A DNA stretch of 64,000 nucleotides, taken from positions 124,001-188,000 of the forward strand of contig WTXG01000006.1 in assembly GCA_022496185.1 (NCBI GenBank). Reading direction: 5' to 3'. The DNA is from Multifurca ochricompacta (Eukaryota; Basidiomycota; Agaricomycetes; Russulales; Russulaceae). Below the pieces are notes generated by a model. That model was not told the origin of the DNA. It saw nothing but the letters and a program-made list of their open reading frames with translations, and searched no databases. The position numbers and the translations under genes were made by a program. Numbering within the stretch: position 1 is the first letter of the stretch; each line of letters starts with the position of its first letter. Positions 22,514 to 34,694 of the stretch are shown in pieces.

Positions 22514-24100
22514 ATGAGTCTCATAGTCGCCACCCTCAGTTTCCTCCCCGTCGCTCTTCTTTTGTACTTTTATATTCGTTTGAATGACACCAAACTCATG
22601 CAGTTGCCTCATGATGTGGCCTTTGCTTTCTCTCCTCGGAGGATCAGTGCAAGAGACGCTCTGGCAGCAGAAGCATCCTGGAAAAAAGCTCTCATAGATT
22701 CAAAAGCGTTTCTTCCACCGAGTACGGGGAGAAGATATATCGTAGTCGGCGGGGTAGGTCAGCAAGCATACCACACACGGTCACGGATGCATCGCTAACC
22801 ACTTGTCAGGCTGGCTTTCTTGGTGGGTGGATTGTCCGTCATCTGCTCGAGCGCGGCGAACATCCTAAGCGGATTAGAGTCCTTGACATACGCCCTCCCA
22901 CGCGTCCTGACTTGACGACAGGCTTGGCCAAGGCGTCGCCTTCCATCAGGTGGACATTTCCGACAAGGAGCGGGTTGAAACGGCTTTCAACGCTCCGTGG
23001 CCATCCCTATCTGATCCTGACGAATGGAATCACGAGGATTCATCATCAGTAGAAATCACCGTCTTTCACACCGCGGCCAACATTCGGTTCTACGAACGTG
23101 ACCCCAGGCTCCTGCACCTTTCTGAAAAAGTCAATGTTGAAGGAACGCAAAATGTTTTAGATGCCGCACGGGCCACTGGTGTAAGCATCCTCATCTATAC
23201 CTCGAGCGGCTCTGTGTCCATTCGGCGTACGCGACTGTGGCTTTGGCCATGGGAGAAACAACCAGAGTTTGTGGTGCAAACGATCAACGACGATGACAGC
23301 CGCCTACCAAGACGACACGAAGAGATGTTTTCCAATTATGCAGCATCCAAAATCAAAGCTGAGAGACTGGTTCGGGCAGCTGATGGTACACAGTCTGGGA
23401 GAGGTCAACTTCGTACGGGGTGTCTACGGCCGGGGAACGGTATCTATGGCCCTGGGGGAGATATCTTGTGTGGAGCATATCTTGCCCGACGTGTCAATCC
23501 CTCTTGGATTCAAGACATCCTCCAGAATTTTATCTACGTGGAGAATGCCTCGCTTGCTCATTTTTGCTACGAACAACGCATGATTGAGAAGTTGCGAGGT
23601 TCTCCCAATCCTGATATTGGAGGGCAAGCATTCAGCATCGTAGATGCTGGCCCACCCGTTACATATGGGGACGTCTATACCGTGCTCACTACCCTCACTA
23701 ATGGGGAAACCGTATTTCCTCGACTATCTGCCACGACCATGCTTATGCTCTCACACATAATTGAGTGGCTATACCTCCTTCGCCTTTCACGGCTCTGTCA
23801 TCGAGCCCTGCCCTACGCCGTCTTGGGTACATTGGACGAGCTCCCGTCGACGACCTCATTAATCTCCAACCCTCTCTATTCTCACTCACCATGATACACC
23901 TCATTTGGGATGACTCGCGCGCTCGGACATCTCCAGAGAAGGGTGGTCTGGGGTATGAACCTCAATGGACGACACTCAGTGCATTGTGCAAGTTGGTGGA
24001 AGAGCACAAAAAAGGACCCGGTCGTTTGGAAGAGAGGTCGATCAGCGGTGATATCAGCGTTGGGATTGGGATTGGGACTGGCCAACGTCGCGGGGAGTGA
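22514..24100 (+). CDS. Membrane-anchored 3beta-HSD/sterol-4alpha-carboxylate-dehydrogenase-like SDR, two frame breaks
   Basis: ATG 22514 opens a hydrophobic anchor (LIVATLSFLPVALLLYFYI). The Rossmann core begins YIVVGG, then an intron, then GFLGGWIVRHLLERG. Further signatures are FHTAANIRFYERD, VNVEGTQNVLDAARATG, IYTSSGSVS, NYAASKIKAERLV (the catalytic YxxxK), CLRPGNGIYGPGGD, FIYVENASLAHFCYE and GGQAFSIVDAGPPVTYGD. This pattern is of the extended-SDR 3beta-HSD family, to which the ergosterol enzyme Erg26 belongs; whether this copy is Erg26 itself or a paralogue cannot be told. Two single bases are missing: near 22932 (AAGGCGTC for expected AAGGGCGTC, between TTGLAK and VAFHQVDIS) and near 23843-23845 (before DDLINLQPSLFSLTMI). 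The gene converges on HMG-CoA reductase. Confidence 0.83.
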
Positions 24101-24296
24101 ATAAAGTGATGGAGAAGTCTCGGTGGGAATGCTACCCAGCTCGGTGAATAATGCGTCCTGCGAAGTTTACCTTCGTGCTACAAGTCGGCGCTGCTCCGAG
24201 ACGATTGTTGCGCTCTCTATTTTAAAAAAGCATAGGATAGACAGGCATTGTGAAACAGTAAAACAACAACAACAACAAAAATATACAAGTTTATTA

Positions 24297-24380
24297 GCCC
24301 ACCGCGAGGGTCGAACTCGCAGCCTTCAGATCGCACCCGCCATAAGAGTCTGACGCTCTATCCGATTGAGCTAGGCGGGC
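24297..24380 (-). tRNA. tRNA-Lys (anticodon CTT) with short intron
   Basis: The minus strand gives acceptor GCCCGCC/GGTGGGC, D arm GCTC/GAGC, anticodon stem TCAGA/TCTGA and T arm GCGAG-TTCGACC-CTCGC. The anticodon loop begins CTCTTA, so the anticodon is CTT. About 12 extra bases (around TGGCGGGTGCGA) after the anticodon form an intron at the canonical 37/38 position. Total length is 84 nt. Confidence 0.93.
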
Positions 24381-24664
24381 ATTAGCTTATTAATATCAAA
24401 ATAATTGTAATTGAATTGTTGTCGATTCTGAAGTCTGAGGTCAGAGGCCGTCTAAGATATCTATCCACGAACCGGTGTTCGTCATTGTAAATAGATGAAA
24501 GCAATATACAAGATGTGTGATGATAAACCTGACCCAGGAGCGAACGGTGCGCGTTGTGACTAGGTATAGCAACAGTAGTATAGAGGAAGGGCAGAAAATG
24601 CAAAAGGCGGGCGAAAAATATAACGTAACAAATTTACAGCAGCAAAATCTCAAATGTCAATGTC

Positions 24665-27600
24665 TCAAGGTTTAGGATCTATACTGTAACCAGCCAGAGA
24701 CATCGTGGAAGAGGATGCCGTCAAGGGCCCTACCGTCGCTTTGGTTACAGACTTCGGGTTGGGAGTTCCTGGCACCCAGAGCACATTTGGTGGTGTTTCA
24801 GGTCCAGGTGTGATTGGCCGCGATGCGGCGGGTGTAGGGACTTGTGAGCGATTGTGAACAAGATGTGCGCGGACGAGGTGCCCGGCGGCGAGAGCGCTCA
24901 TGAGGGAGAGTTCGCCTGCCATGACCGCAGCGGCTATGATGCGAGCAAGCTGTTGTGCATTTTGGCCTGGTTCTGTTGGATGTGCACCTTTAATACCTAG
25001 CATCTCCAATACAGCTTGCTGAGGAGCGAGGACGGTGCCTCCGCCAACGGTACCAACTTCTATGCAAGGCATTGTGATAGTAACAAGAACATCTTTACCG
25101 TCGTTTACTCTAGCATTCTTGTTGTCAGCATAAAGTCTACAGGGGCAGAAAATGGCAGAAAGGTGGCTTACGATTCCATCAATGTCATACAATTGGACGA
25201 TTCCACATTTTGTGCTGGGTCTTGCCCGGTCGCCAGGAACACCGCGGTCAAAATGTTTGCGGCGTGAGCGTTAAAGCCACCGATAGAACCTGCCATCGCG
25301 CTGCCAACCAGGTTTTTCTTTGTGTTGAGGTTGCACAATGCCTCAGGCGTAGTCTTCAACACCGACTTAACAATATGACCAGGTACGATTGCCTCCGCGA
25401 CTACGCTCTTGCCGCGTCCTTCGATCCAGTTGATAGCCGCGGGCTTCTTATCCGTACAGTAATTGCCTGAGAGAGCTAGGACGACCATCTCGGGGAAGTA
25501 CTTGCTCATGACCTCGAGCGCCTTCTCAGTGCCTTTTGAGATCATGTTCATGCCCATTGCATCACCAGTGGTCGTTGCGAATCGAACGAACAGTGTTCGG
25601 CCGGCCATGGCAGTCTTGAGCCTCTGCAACTTCGCAAAGCGTGACGTACTTTCAAACGCTTCTTTGAGTATTGCGCTGCCTTCGGCTGAGTCGATCCACG
25701 CCTTGGCGGAAGCTGCGAGAGCAACAGACGGGAAATCGATTGCAGGGCCACGAGTCATGCCATCGTAAATGACAACCGTTGACACACCCCCTCCAGCATT
25801 AAGGGCTTTGCAACCGCGGGATGTTGAAGCGACAAGTGTACCCTCTGCTGTCGCCATGGGAATTGGGAGCATCTCGCCATCAACTTTGAGAGGTCCCGCG
25901 ATGCCAAGCGGAAGTGGAATGTAGCCGACAACGTTCTCACAGCAGGCTCCTATGACGCGAGAATAATCATAGTTTGACATGGGTATGTCAGAATGCTCAA
26001 GGGTTTTGGTCTTTGTCGAACGAGCTACAAGCTTCTTTAGTGACAAGGCAGTTGCAAAAGTAAATGTACGCACAAATCAGCGCTCTTCGAATCAAAACTG
26101 CGCGGTCCAGATCTCCTAAAACCTTTTCGAGGGCGTACGCCTGAATCTTACCGTTCTGGGCCAAAAGAATGACTTCCTCATCATTGAGCAACGATAGTGA
26201 CACGGACACTGGTCGAGGACCGTTCTCGAATATATCGATACACTCTTCGAGTGAGCGCACAGGTGTTGGAGCCTCCTTCGTGCTGAACTCTTCATCTTGT
26301 GAGTCCGACTCATCACCTGTTGTGAATGTAGGCTGCTGCGCTTTAAGCCTCTGATCAACAGAGTCAAGAAGCGATGATATCCCATTCACAGAGGGCGCTC
26401 TCGGGACAGCCGAAACAGGAACAGGTCGGACAATTGCGGGGGCCGAGGAATAAACAACAACATCTTCCGTGCGAGACTCCCGGAGTGGAGAAACGGGTGC
26501 AGGGACAGATGAGGAAACAACAGATTGCTTCTCCTGAACTCGACTGGCGTTGAATCGAACGCCTTGGGCTTGTTGGACAGTGCGAGTGGAGCCGGTCCCA
26601 GTGGAAATACCCTTGAGGAGATAACCGTTAAGTGCAACGCTGACACCAAGGAGTAGAACAATCCATTTAGACAAGATGGGGTCGCCGACAAGCCGAGTCC
26701 ATGAAGACATGAAGTTATCGATCATATCGTCCGCATCGCGCCCCTTAGCTTTGTGCTCCTTATGAAGATGAGGCGAGATGATGGGCACCATGCGCACGTG
26801 GACTGGTGCTGACATGCGCACAACCACTTGTGACTCTTTGTGAAGCGCCGCGAGGCTAGAGAGGGTGTGCTCCACGAATGGACTAGTGATGTCAACAGCG
26901 CGGAAGTCAGGTAAAGCATCCCTGATATAAAGAGAGTTATCTGTCGGCTGAAGGCGGGGCATAGGTGTACCAGGAGTGAATGTAGCGTTCAGCAAATGGA
27001 GCGACAGGAATGATACAATCTGGACGACTTTGTTAGCCTGATACTCGAGAAAGGGAGAGAGCACACACATACCAGCAACAATTTCAAGCGAGCGACGGGG
27101 TTCTCTTCCTTTCCATCTTTCTCTTTCGATTGCGACTTCAATAGCGAGCCCTTCACGCCCAACAAAGCAGCTGAGGTACGCTGACGCAGACTGAGTTTCG
27201 GAATTTGCAATTGGCCATTCACAATTACTGGGGGCTTTACATCCGACATGGATGACCTTCTCGATGACAAGACGCGGAACATCTTAATGCGGCGCACCTA
27301 CAACAATAAAGCATGACATATGAGTGTCTATCAATCACAAGACGAGACCAATACAAGGCAGGATAGGAATCAATCCCATCCTGCCCAAAAAAAAAATGTA
27401 CATGATATTGGACCAGACAGGAACTTACCTCGATCATAACACTGAGAATAGCGATGTAGAATGTCGCCGTTGCTGCACAATCTACTGTCAAGAGTAGGGC
27501 TGCAAGAGCACAGAATTCCTTGAGACCCCCAACCTTGCTATATGCACCAATAAGCAGTACGGCAATCTCAAGAATATAGTCCCGAACGATGATGTTGCCA

Positions 27601-28781
27601 ACCTTGTCAAGCGCCTCCAAGATAAGGTCTGGGGATGGTTTCATCTGGCCCCGTAGACGCCCTTCCTGAATGGCAGGTTGCATAAGATGAGGGTGACCGA
27701 ACACGGCGCGAGCGAGGCGAAGAGGCTTCTCGAATCCGACAGTGCAGACTAAGAAGGGCAGGGCTTCAATTAGGCTTACAGGGTCAAGAGGGATACGTAG
27801 GTAACCAGCAATGGGGAGGGCAACCATAAAAGAGAGTGTCGAAGAAGACAGGATTGCAGTGGTCAACCAGAAGTTGGAGCCGAGGCTGCGAGAAGACAAG
27901 AACAGACGAATGAACGTTGTATGCATCAGCACGTATCCGGCGAGGACAAGCAAGATATCTAGATTATCCGCTTTCTGGTAAAGGAGCGTGGTCAGACACA
28001 GTTGACAAGTATCGAACCACCTTACTGACCTTAGTGAGGTCCCAGAAGCGGACTACTAAAGTGCGCGCTGCGTAGACAACCCACTTGCCACTTTTCATCT
28101 CTGCGATTGCCTCTTGCTCTGGATTTTCAACAAGATATTTAATGGGGCCGAAATCCTCTGAGATAAATGTGCCTTGTTTGGAGAGAGCACTGATGAAGTC
28201 CTTGCGACCCTCCGCAGTAAATGAGAGTGTCAGTGACTCGGATTTCGGAATATCTGAGAAGGTTGAAGTGAAACATGTTGGTTCTCCGTCTTGGTCTCTC
28301 GGAACCGAGTAGCATACATTCTGTATAGTTTGCCAGAGGAAGTGGGGAAGCGGTGTGTGAGGAAGTGTGTCATGTTTTCTAGGGAACTAGCAACCTGGGG
28401 CGACAGTCTTGAGCTCTCGGCAATCTGTAGTCTGTTAGTGTATGCGTTAAAGATATAGAAGACTATCCGCGCGCACCTTCTTTGCTGTCCTCGCATCGAA
28501 AGACATAACCAATTGCTGAAGGTCTATGGCAGCAACACGCGTAGAGGGATTGGTGACAGCGTCTAACCACTCGCGTTCTTGAACGTTGACCCATTCGTTG
28601 CTTCGCCAGATGGCATGCGACGGGTGTATTGAGGATTGGGTGGTTGGAGCGAGAAAAGAGGAATGTTTGATAGCGGAAAGGACATGGAAATATGCAAGTG
28701 TGGCAAGAACGAAAAAAACACGATGGTTTCTATGGGTGAAGATGCGGCATAAATTGAAATTGGGCGGATTAGAGCCCTCAT
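24665..28781 (-). CDS. hmg1: HMG-CoA reductase, two frame breaks in the N-terminal part
   Basis: This ER enzyme makes mevalonate and is the main control point of sterol synthesis. ATG 28781 starts [20 protein letters not shown]. The sterol-sensing membrane region includes [40 protein letters not shown] and [16 protein letters not shown] linker leads to the catalytic domain: [84 protein letters not shown] and the catalytic histidine in [12 protein letters not shown]. The catalytic Glu, Lys, Asp and His are all present. A Pro/Thr-rich tail of about 60 residues follows. Single bases are missing at 28712-28718 (T7 for expected T8 after IETIV) and at 28319-28321 (before [12 protein letters not shown]). 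The gap to eL42 holds its promoter. Confidence 0.92.
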
Positions 28782-29905
28782 TGTGAGCGCGCTGTGAATG
28801 TATGTATCAGGACCAAGAGATTATCAACCGGATGAGAGAGTTCAGAGAGGGGTAAGTTGGAGAGCTATGAGGACGATGGAGTGGCGGCTGGCGGTCGCCC
28901 TAAGTAATGATTCTCTATCTATGGATTAAAGAAACCTTAAAAATCAAGGTGAGGACGAGTCGTACGATTTGAACAAATAAGAGAGAAGAAAAGAATAATA
29001 AAAGAGTAAGAGAGATGAGAAAGTGGGGTAAAAACAAGAAAGAAAGAGTGGAACGACAAGGGACATATTTATTATTTACTATGGGTATGACCCCGGAGAG
29101 TTGCCTGGAACCGGAGACATCATCTTCATGGACATTGACTACCCCCGGATCTATCGCAAATTACGCCTTACGCCACTCCCCCGTTCCCCTGCGTAACCTG
29201 ATCCGTACACTTCGCCTCTCTGTCTCTGCTCAATCTCAAACTTCACGCTGACACGGATCTTGGTAATCTTTGATTTTGATTTACATACATCGCTCATCGC
29301 TCTTGTCCCACACTGCCCCTCCCCCGACAAAGCCATATCTCTGTCTCTGAGCTATCATATCCTGCCCTTCACAAGTTTTTATTAGTTACAGCAGAGCTTA
29401 CCTCCCTTCCTATGTCTTAAAGTAATGCTCATCTCTCATTCAAAAATGCGGCCCTTTGCACGAATGTATATGTAAGCGCGTTCTGTTCGGCGGTTATGCA
29501 ACTTAGTCTCCAATCATGTCGCGTGAGAATGCTGTGCTGTGTTCTTGGTTTTGACCCCCGGCACAGGACCAATGAACCCCCTCATATCATAGCATGCATA
29601 CCGGCCGGTATCCTTCATTCATCATCTTCGAAAGAACCGAGTACTACGGGAGCAATCCGAACGCGACGCTGTCCGGTTGCACTATTCGCTCATCGCTGGA
29701 TGAATTAGTACCAGGTTCCAGCAGCAAGAGCCTAAGAGGCAACCACCTATGGTGATCTTCCCTACGTCATCGCCACTCACTTCCTTCGGCTATCAATCGG
29801 GTCGTAGGGTGCATAAGGATGTCCATATCATAAGGGATTGTATACATGATATACATGATCAAAGCAGGTAAAGCCATGCCTAAGACAACAAAATGCGATG
29901 GACGT
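28782..29905. other. 1.1-kb intergenic region, promoter side of HMG-CoA reductase
   Basis: Short open frames occur, but none shows a conserved motif or splice-linked continuation. The part near 28790-29000 should carry the HMG-CoA reductase promoter. I found no clear sterol element of the ATCACxxCAC or TCACGTGA type in it. A purine-rich stretch lies at 28980-29060. Confidence 0.5.
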
Positions 29906-30581
<676 letters not shown>

Positions 30582-30888
30582 TTTTCTTGTGGTAGCGGAT
30601 TGGATATACGGGATAAAGAAGTTGTGATATACACACAAAGGAGACGGCAACTTCCGGCGGGTTCAGCATTCAGCACTACTGCATAGTTTTCATTTCAGAG
30701 TTCCAACTCCGCTCCAATTTCTGAAGTCCTCACTTGCAGTGAGACATGTTCTTAGTCGTCCGATACAGCCTCGTAGGATTGCGAATAGTAAGGGGATGGA
30801 AAATATATATATTTCTCGAAAGTAAAGGGACTCCACTCCGCGTACATCGCAGAACCGGCAGCTCATGAAGCGATGTCTTACATCGAAA
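30582..30888. other. Spacer between the NAA15 stop and the eL42 start
   Basis: About 300 bp without a coding signal. It presumably holds the eL42 promoter and the NAA15 3' end. Confidence 0.5.
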
Positions 30889-33800
30889 CTAGCTATCAAA
30901 TTCCTGCTGAGTCTTAGTCAGAGCACTTTGAGTCTGAGTGTGCATGACACCGAGTTCGTCGTCCGGTAATTTGAACACCGTCGATAGGTCGAACCTTTTG
31001 TTGCAAGCCAATCGGAATTCATCCGCTCGTGGCGAGCCTATATCCTTCAGGAATGACCACACATCAAGCGCGGTCTATGGATGGCACTGAGTTCACACAC
31101 CGGCTCGAATCGCCAACAAGGACTTACTTTGAGAGGTAGGTCCACTTGGGGGTTCAGAGTACCAAACACCACGCCTTCGATCTCATCCCTCGGGCTATTC
31201 AGGATCTGCAAGCCCCTTGCTGCTCCTAGCGCTGCCCTGGCACTAGCGGAGTGTCGCTGTAAATATTGTGCGTTGTAGGCTTCCAGTGTCATCTTTTCGG
31301 TGATCAGAGCTTCTAACGCAATGGAAATCACCGTTCCCGCCGAAGCAAGGGACGACGAGGGGAGAGACTCATCTATAAGCAAAGGAATCAGCACGGCTGT
31401 GATGATGTAAAGGTGCAACAGACATAGTTTCCGGAAGTGGAGACACCGAACGTGCAACTCAGGATGGCTGGCGTCAAGACCTTTTGCGTAGTTGAGAGCT
31501 CGAATGGCCTGTAGGTACTTGCCTAAGGTACAACAAATTAAGATTACGGAGCGGCCCTGTTGCATAGAACCCACCCCTTCGAACAGCAACATCGTATATC
31601 GAGATCCACACTTCGATATTGCTGATAGACAGCCTTAGCAAAGGAGATAACAATTTCCAAGCGCGCTCTAGCGGATCTGGATTTGTTAGTAACTTGATAC
31701 CATCCGGATCCTCGTCTCTCTGGGGCGTCGGGTCGAGAGTCTTATCCTCGTTCGTTAACGCAGCGGTTGCAGCTGTGAAGCCTAAGGCGACAGCCATTGT
31801 CTCACGCTTGATTCCGCACCTTTTTTCAGCTCCTCTTGCTTCTGTTGCGCTTTCTTGGCCTTTTTCTTGGCCTTCTTCTCTTCTTCTGTCGACAGCCCTG
31901 CAGGACAGGATATCGTCTTATCATATTCATCCGAAGCGGATTTTTTACCTGTAGACAAAATGGCTCCGGTGAGCGACGGGTTGTCAGAGACTTGGACGTA
32001 GATCTATGTGGTGGGGTCGATGAACTGTTTTCTACTGCCAATACTGCCTGGTGTCGTGATGTTGCCTTACCTGAGAGGCTGATATAGCGGAATGAATGTA
32101 AGCGGGATGGGACCAAAGTCGATCCTCCCACGAAAGAAGACTGGTAAATTAATCAATAGCAGTCTTGGGGATGATAGGTTACGTACTTCAGATAAATATT
32201 AATAGTAAACTTTCGTAAAGAATAGCCATGGAAATCAAATTGGTCGTCCTCGAACTCTTCGAAAACCTGTACGAGTAACAAATTAATAAGGGGGTGACCA
32301 ATATCGTGGCTTTTTTGAAAGCCAACCTTTCGCACGGCGTGGTACTTTTTAAGGGCATGATGCAGTTTGCCCTGACGCCGGTATGCGTTTCCTTCTTCAG
32401 TAAGGTACAGAAGAGACTGCATCTCTTCCAGGTCAGCACCGGGGCTTATGGCATCTTTCTGATATTTGAATGTGCGGAATCAGCAAGGGGCGCGAGAAGA
32501 GTAAGAGATTGATACCTTCGTAAATAAACCAAAAATGTCACTGGCTTCCTCGATAAGGCCAGCTCTAAGCTTGTATTTAGCCGCTTTGGTGTTCAAAAAG
32601 CGATCTTGGCCATCAAGGAGTCGAGCTTCATTGACTGCAAGTGAAGCCTTGTAATAATCCCCGAGACGTTTTAAAATACGGCCTTTGAGTGTGTAAAGTT
32701 CCGGAAGTGTCGGCGTATGGGAAATGGCTGTTGAGAGGAGAGACAGGGCACGGGAGTGCTGACCAGTATGAGAAAAGTGCTGCGCAAGGAAGTACAGAGT
32801 CCATAGATACGTTGTTGGCACATCACTATCTTGATTCTCTGCGACATTACCCGAGGATTCATGGGGGAGAAAACCTTCTTCTAGTGTCCGTCGGTGGCCG
32901 TCCACCAGCTCTTCGGTAATAGCACGCTTCTGGGTGTCCAGGTACAAAGGCTTCAGATCAGCAAACAAGGACGGTATCCCTTTCTTTAGGCCACACAATA
33001 TATAATCATTTGCCAAAGATTTGAAGCCCTCCACTGTAAGTCAAGCTGCCAGTAAGTAGGATTCGCCGCTAACGGCATGACCAACCTGAAGCAACCATCA
33101 ACTCTAGCCGTTTGGGCGTAATAGTACGAGGATTTTGCACTGAAAGATCTCGCAACAGAAGCAGCGTTTCAGAACGGTCGGCATTCTTGACATCCCCTGA
33201 AGAGAATGAAATAGTTAGTTGACGGATGAGAAATGCTAAGCTCTGAGGACGCTACCAAGGTCGATGTCTTTACTCCTGAATAAACCGTGATAATAACTGG
33301 TGTTATCCGGATTACATTGGATGAGAGCACGCCAAGCTTGTTCAGCATCTGCTCGTGTCCCCTGCTTTGACAATATTCTTGCTAAAATACCGGAGTATCA
33401 GCTGAAGTATAACAGACGAAACCATAGGTCATACCTCTGGTCTCCATGACGGCAATCCTGTCCACAATCGATCTGGACTTCGCATTGACATCTAGAAATG
33501 TGAGTGCCTCAGCCAACTCCCCCATATCCTCCAATATTCGGACGTGATAAAGCAACAAATCTGACTGTTCTGGATCGTAATCCGGCACATTCTAACATAT
33601 GGCAACTCGCGGATGAGCAATCCATCACACTGTACAACGCAATTGTCACTTTACAGACCTTCAAAGACCGCTCGTATTGCTCTAAAACGGTTTTGGCTTC
33701 TGCAAGGTTGCCGTTGAGGTGATATGCTAAGGCTAGTCCAATCCAATTTTGACGTAGGTTGGGCCGCAATTTTAGAAGAAGGAAGCGAGTGTCTATAAGG

Positions 33801-34477
33801 CCGTCATAGAGGCGAAGCTGTGTCTGAAGATGCGCTGCATCTCGCAGGATGTTCATGTTCTCCTGATTCAAGTATGGAGCAGATCATAAAATCAGATTTT
33901 TGGTCCTAAGTTGCGGAGTAGATATGGGCAGGAAAAAGGCGAAAAAAAGGGAACAAAGGAAAGACGCCGCCTTAACAGTGGCTACTCGCAATGGACCCGC
34001 TAGTCGGCTGTTGAGAACATCGACAACCTGAAGATGCAGAAGCACACACGAGAACGTCATGCGCTGGCGCCTAATTCCAACTCACCTTGTCGAATCGGAG
34101 AGCCTGAGTATACGATTTCAAGGCTTCTTCGTAGTTCTTTTCACCCTTTTGAATAAGGCCAAAGACATGCCAGACGATGTGTGAGGTCAAGTCCAAGCGA
34201 ACACCTTTCTTAACGAGCTCAAGCCCCTCCTCCCTCTTACCCATGTGGGTTAAAATGAGGCCCTTCATACATAAAGTCTCTGGTAAGATTACCGCATATC
34301 AGAATGGCTTGTCCACGCAAAGATTATACGGACCTCCGTGCTCTGGAAACTTCTTGAGGATCTGGTCGGCTGTTTTTGGCCTTTCTTTAACTGACGAGTC
34401 TCATAAAGATTCAAAAGTTCCCGAAACAATGACGATTCCTTAGGGGGGAGAGCCCTTTTCGCAGGGGTTGGTGTCAT
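30889..34477 (-). CDS. naa15: NatA N-terminal acetyltransferase auxiliary subunit NAA15 (Nat1), one frame break
   Basis: NAA15 is the TPR scaffold that anchors the catalytic subunit Naa10 to the ribosome. ATG 34477 gives MTPTPAKRALPPKESSLFRE. TPR segments follow across many exons: MKGLILTHMGKREEGLELV, VWHVFGLIQKGEKNYEEAL, LRFDKENMNILRDAAHLQT, NWIGLALAYHLNGNLAEAK, FLAQHFSHTGQHSRALSLL and YTLKGRILKRLGDYYKASL. The Lys-rich stretch EEEKKAKKKAKKAQQKQEE is typical of NAA15, as are LLTNPDPLERAWKLLSPL and ALNYAKGLDASHPELHVR. The final exon ends LTKTQQEFDS with TAG at 30889. A very short intron of about 38 nt lies near 31800-31840. At 34373-34377 a T5 run (A5 in the gene) is one base short between KKGQK and ADQILKKFPEH. 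Confidence 0.92.
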
Positions 34478-34694
34478 TCTGAAAATGATAGGATATACCG
34501 TGTGGGCGAAGATGACGCTGACGAGAGTATTTAATGGGTTGTATGCGGGCTATGCAGGCTATGCGGGCAGCTCAGTCGGAGGTGAGATGATGAGATAACC
34601 TGCCATCACGATTACATAATCAACCAACCAACAACTGCACACAACGCGCGCGCCGCGTCTCGGTTAGCGCGCTCTGAATCTCTCCTTCTGCACC
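34478..34694. promoter_or_regulatory. Divergent promoter region between NAA15 and PDS5
   Basis: Only 217 bp separate the two start codons, so both core promoters must lie here. A repeated TATGCxGGC motif is seen at about 34540-34565. Confidence 0.5.

Noticed and set aside
28782..29905. A gene in the 1.1-kb spacer between HMG-CoA reductase and eL42
   Set aside because: Short open frames are present on both strands, but none shows a motif, codon pattern or spliced continuation that I could support.
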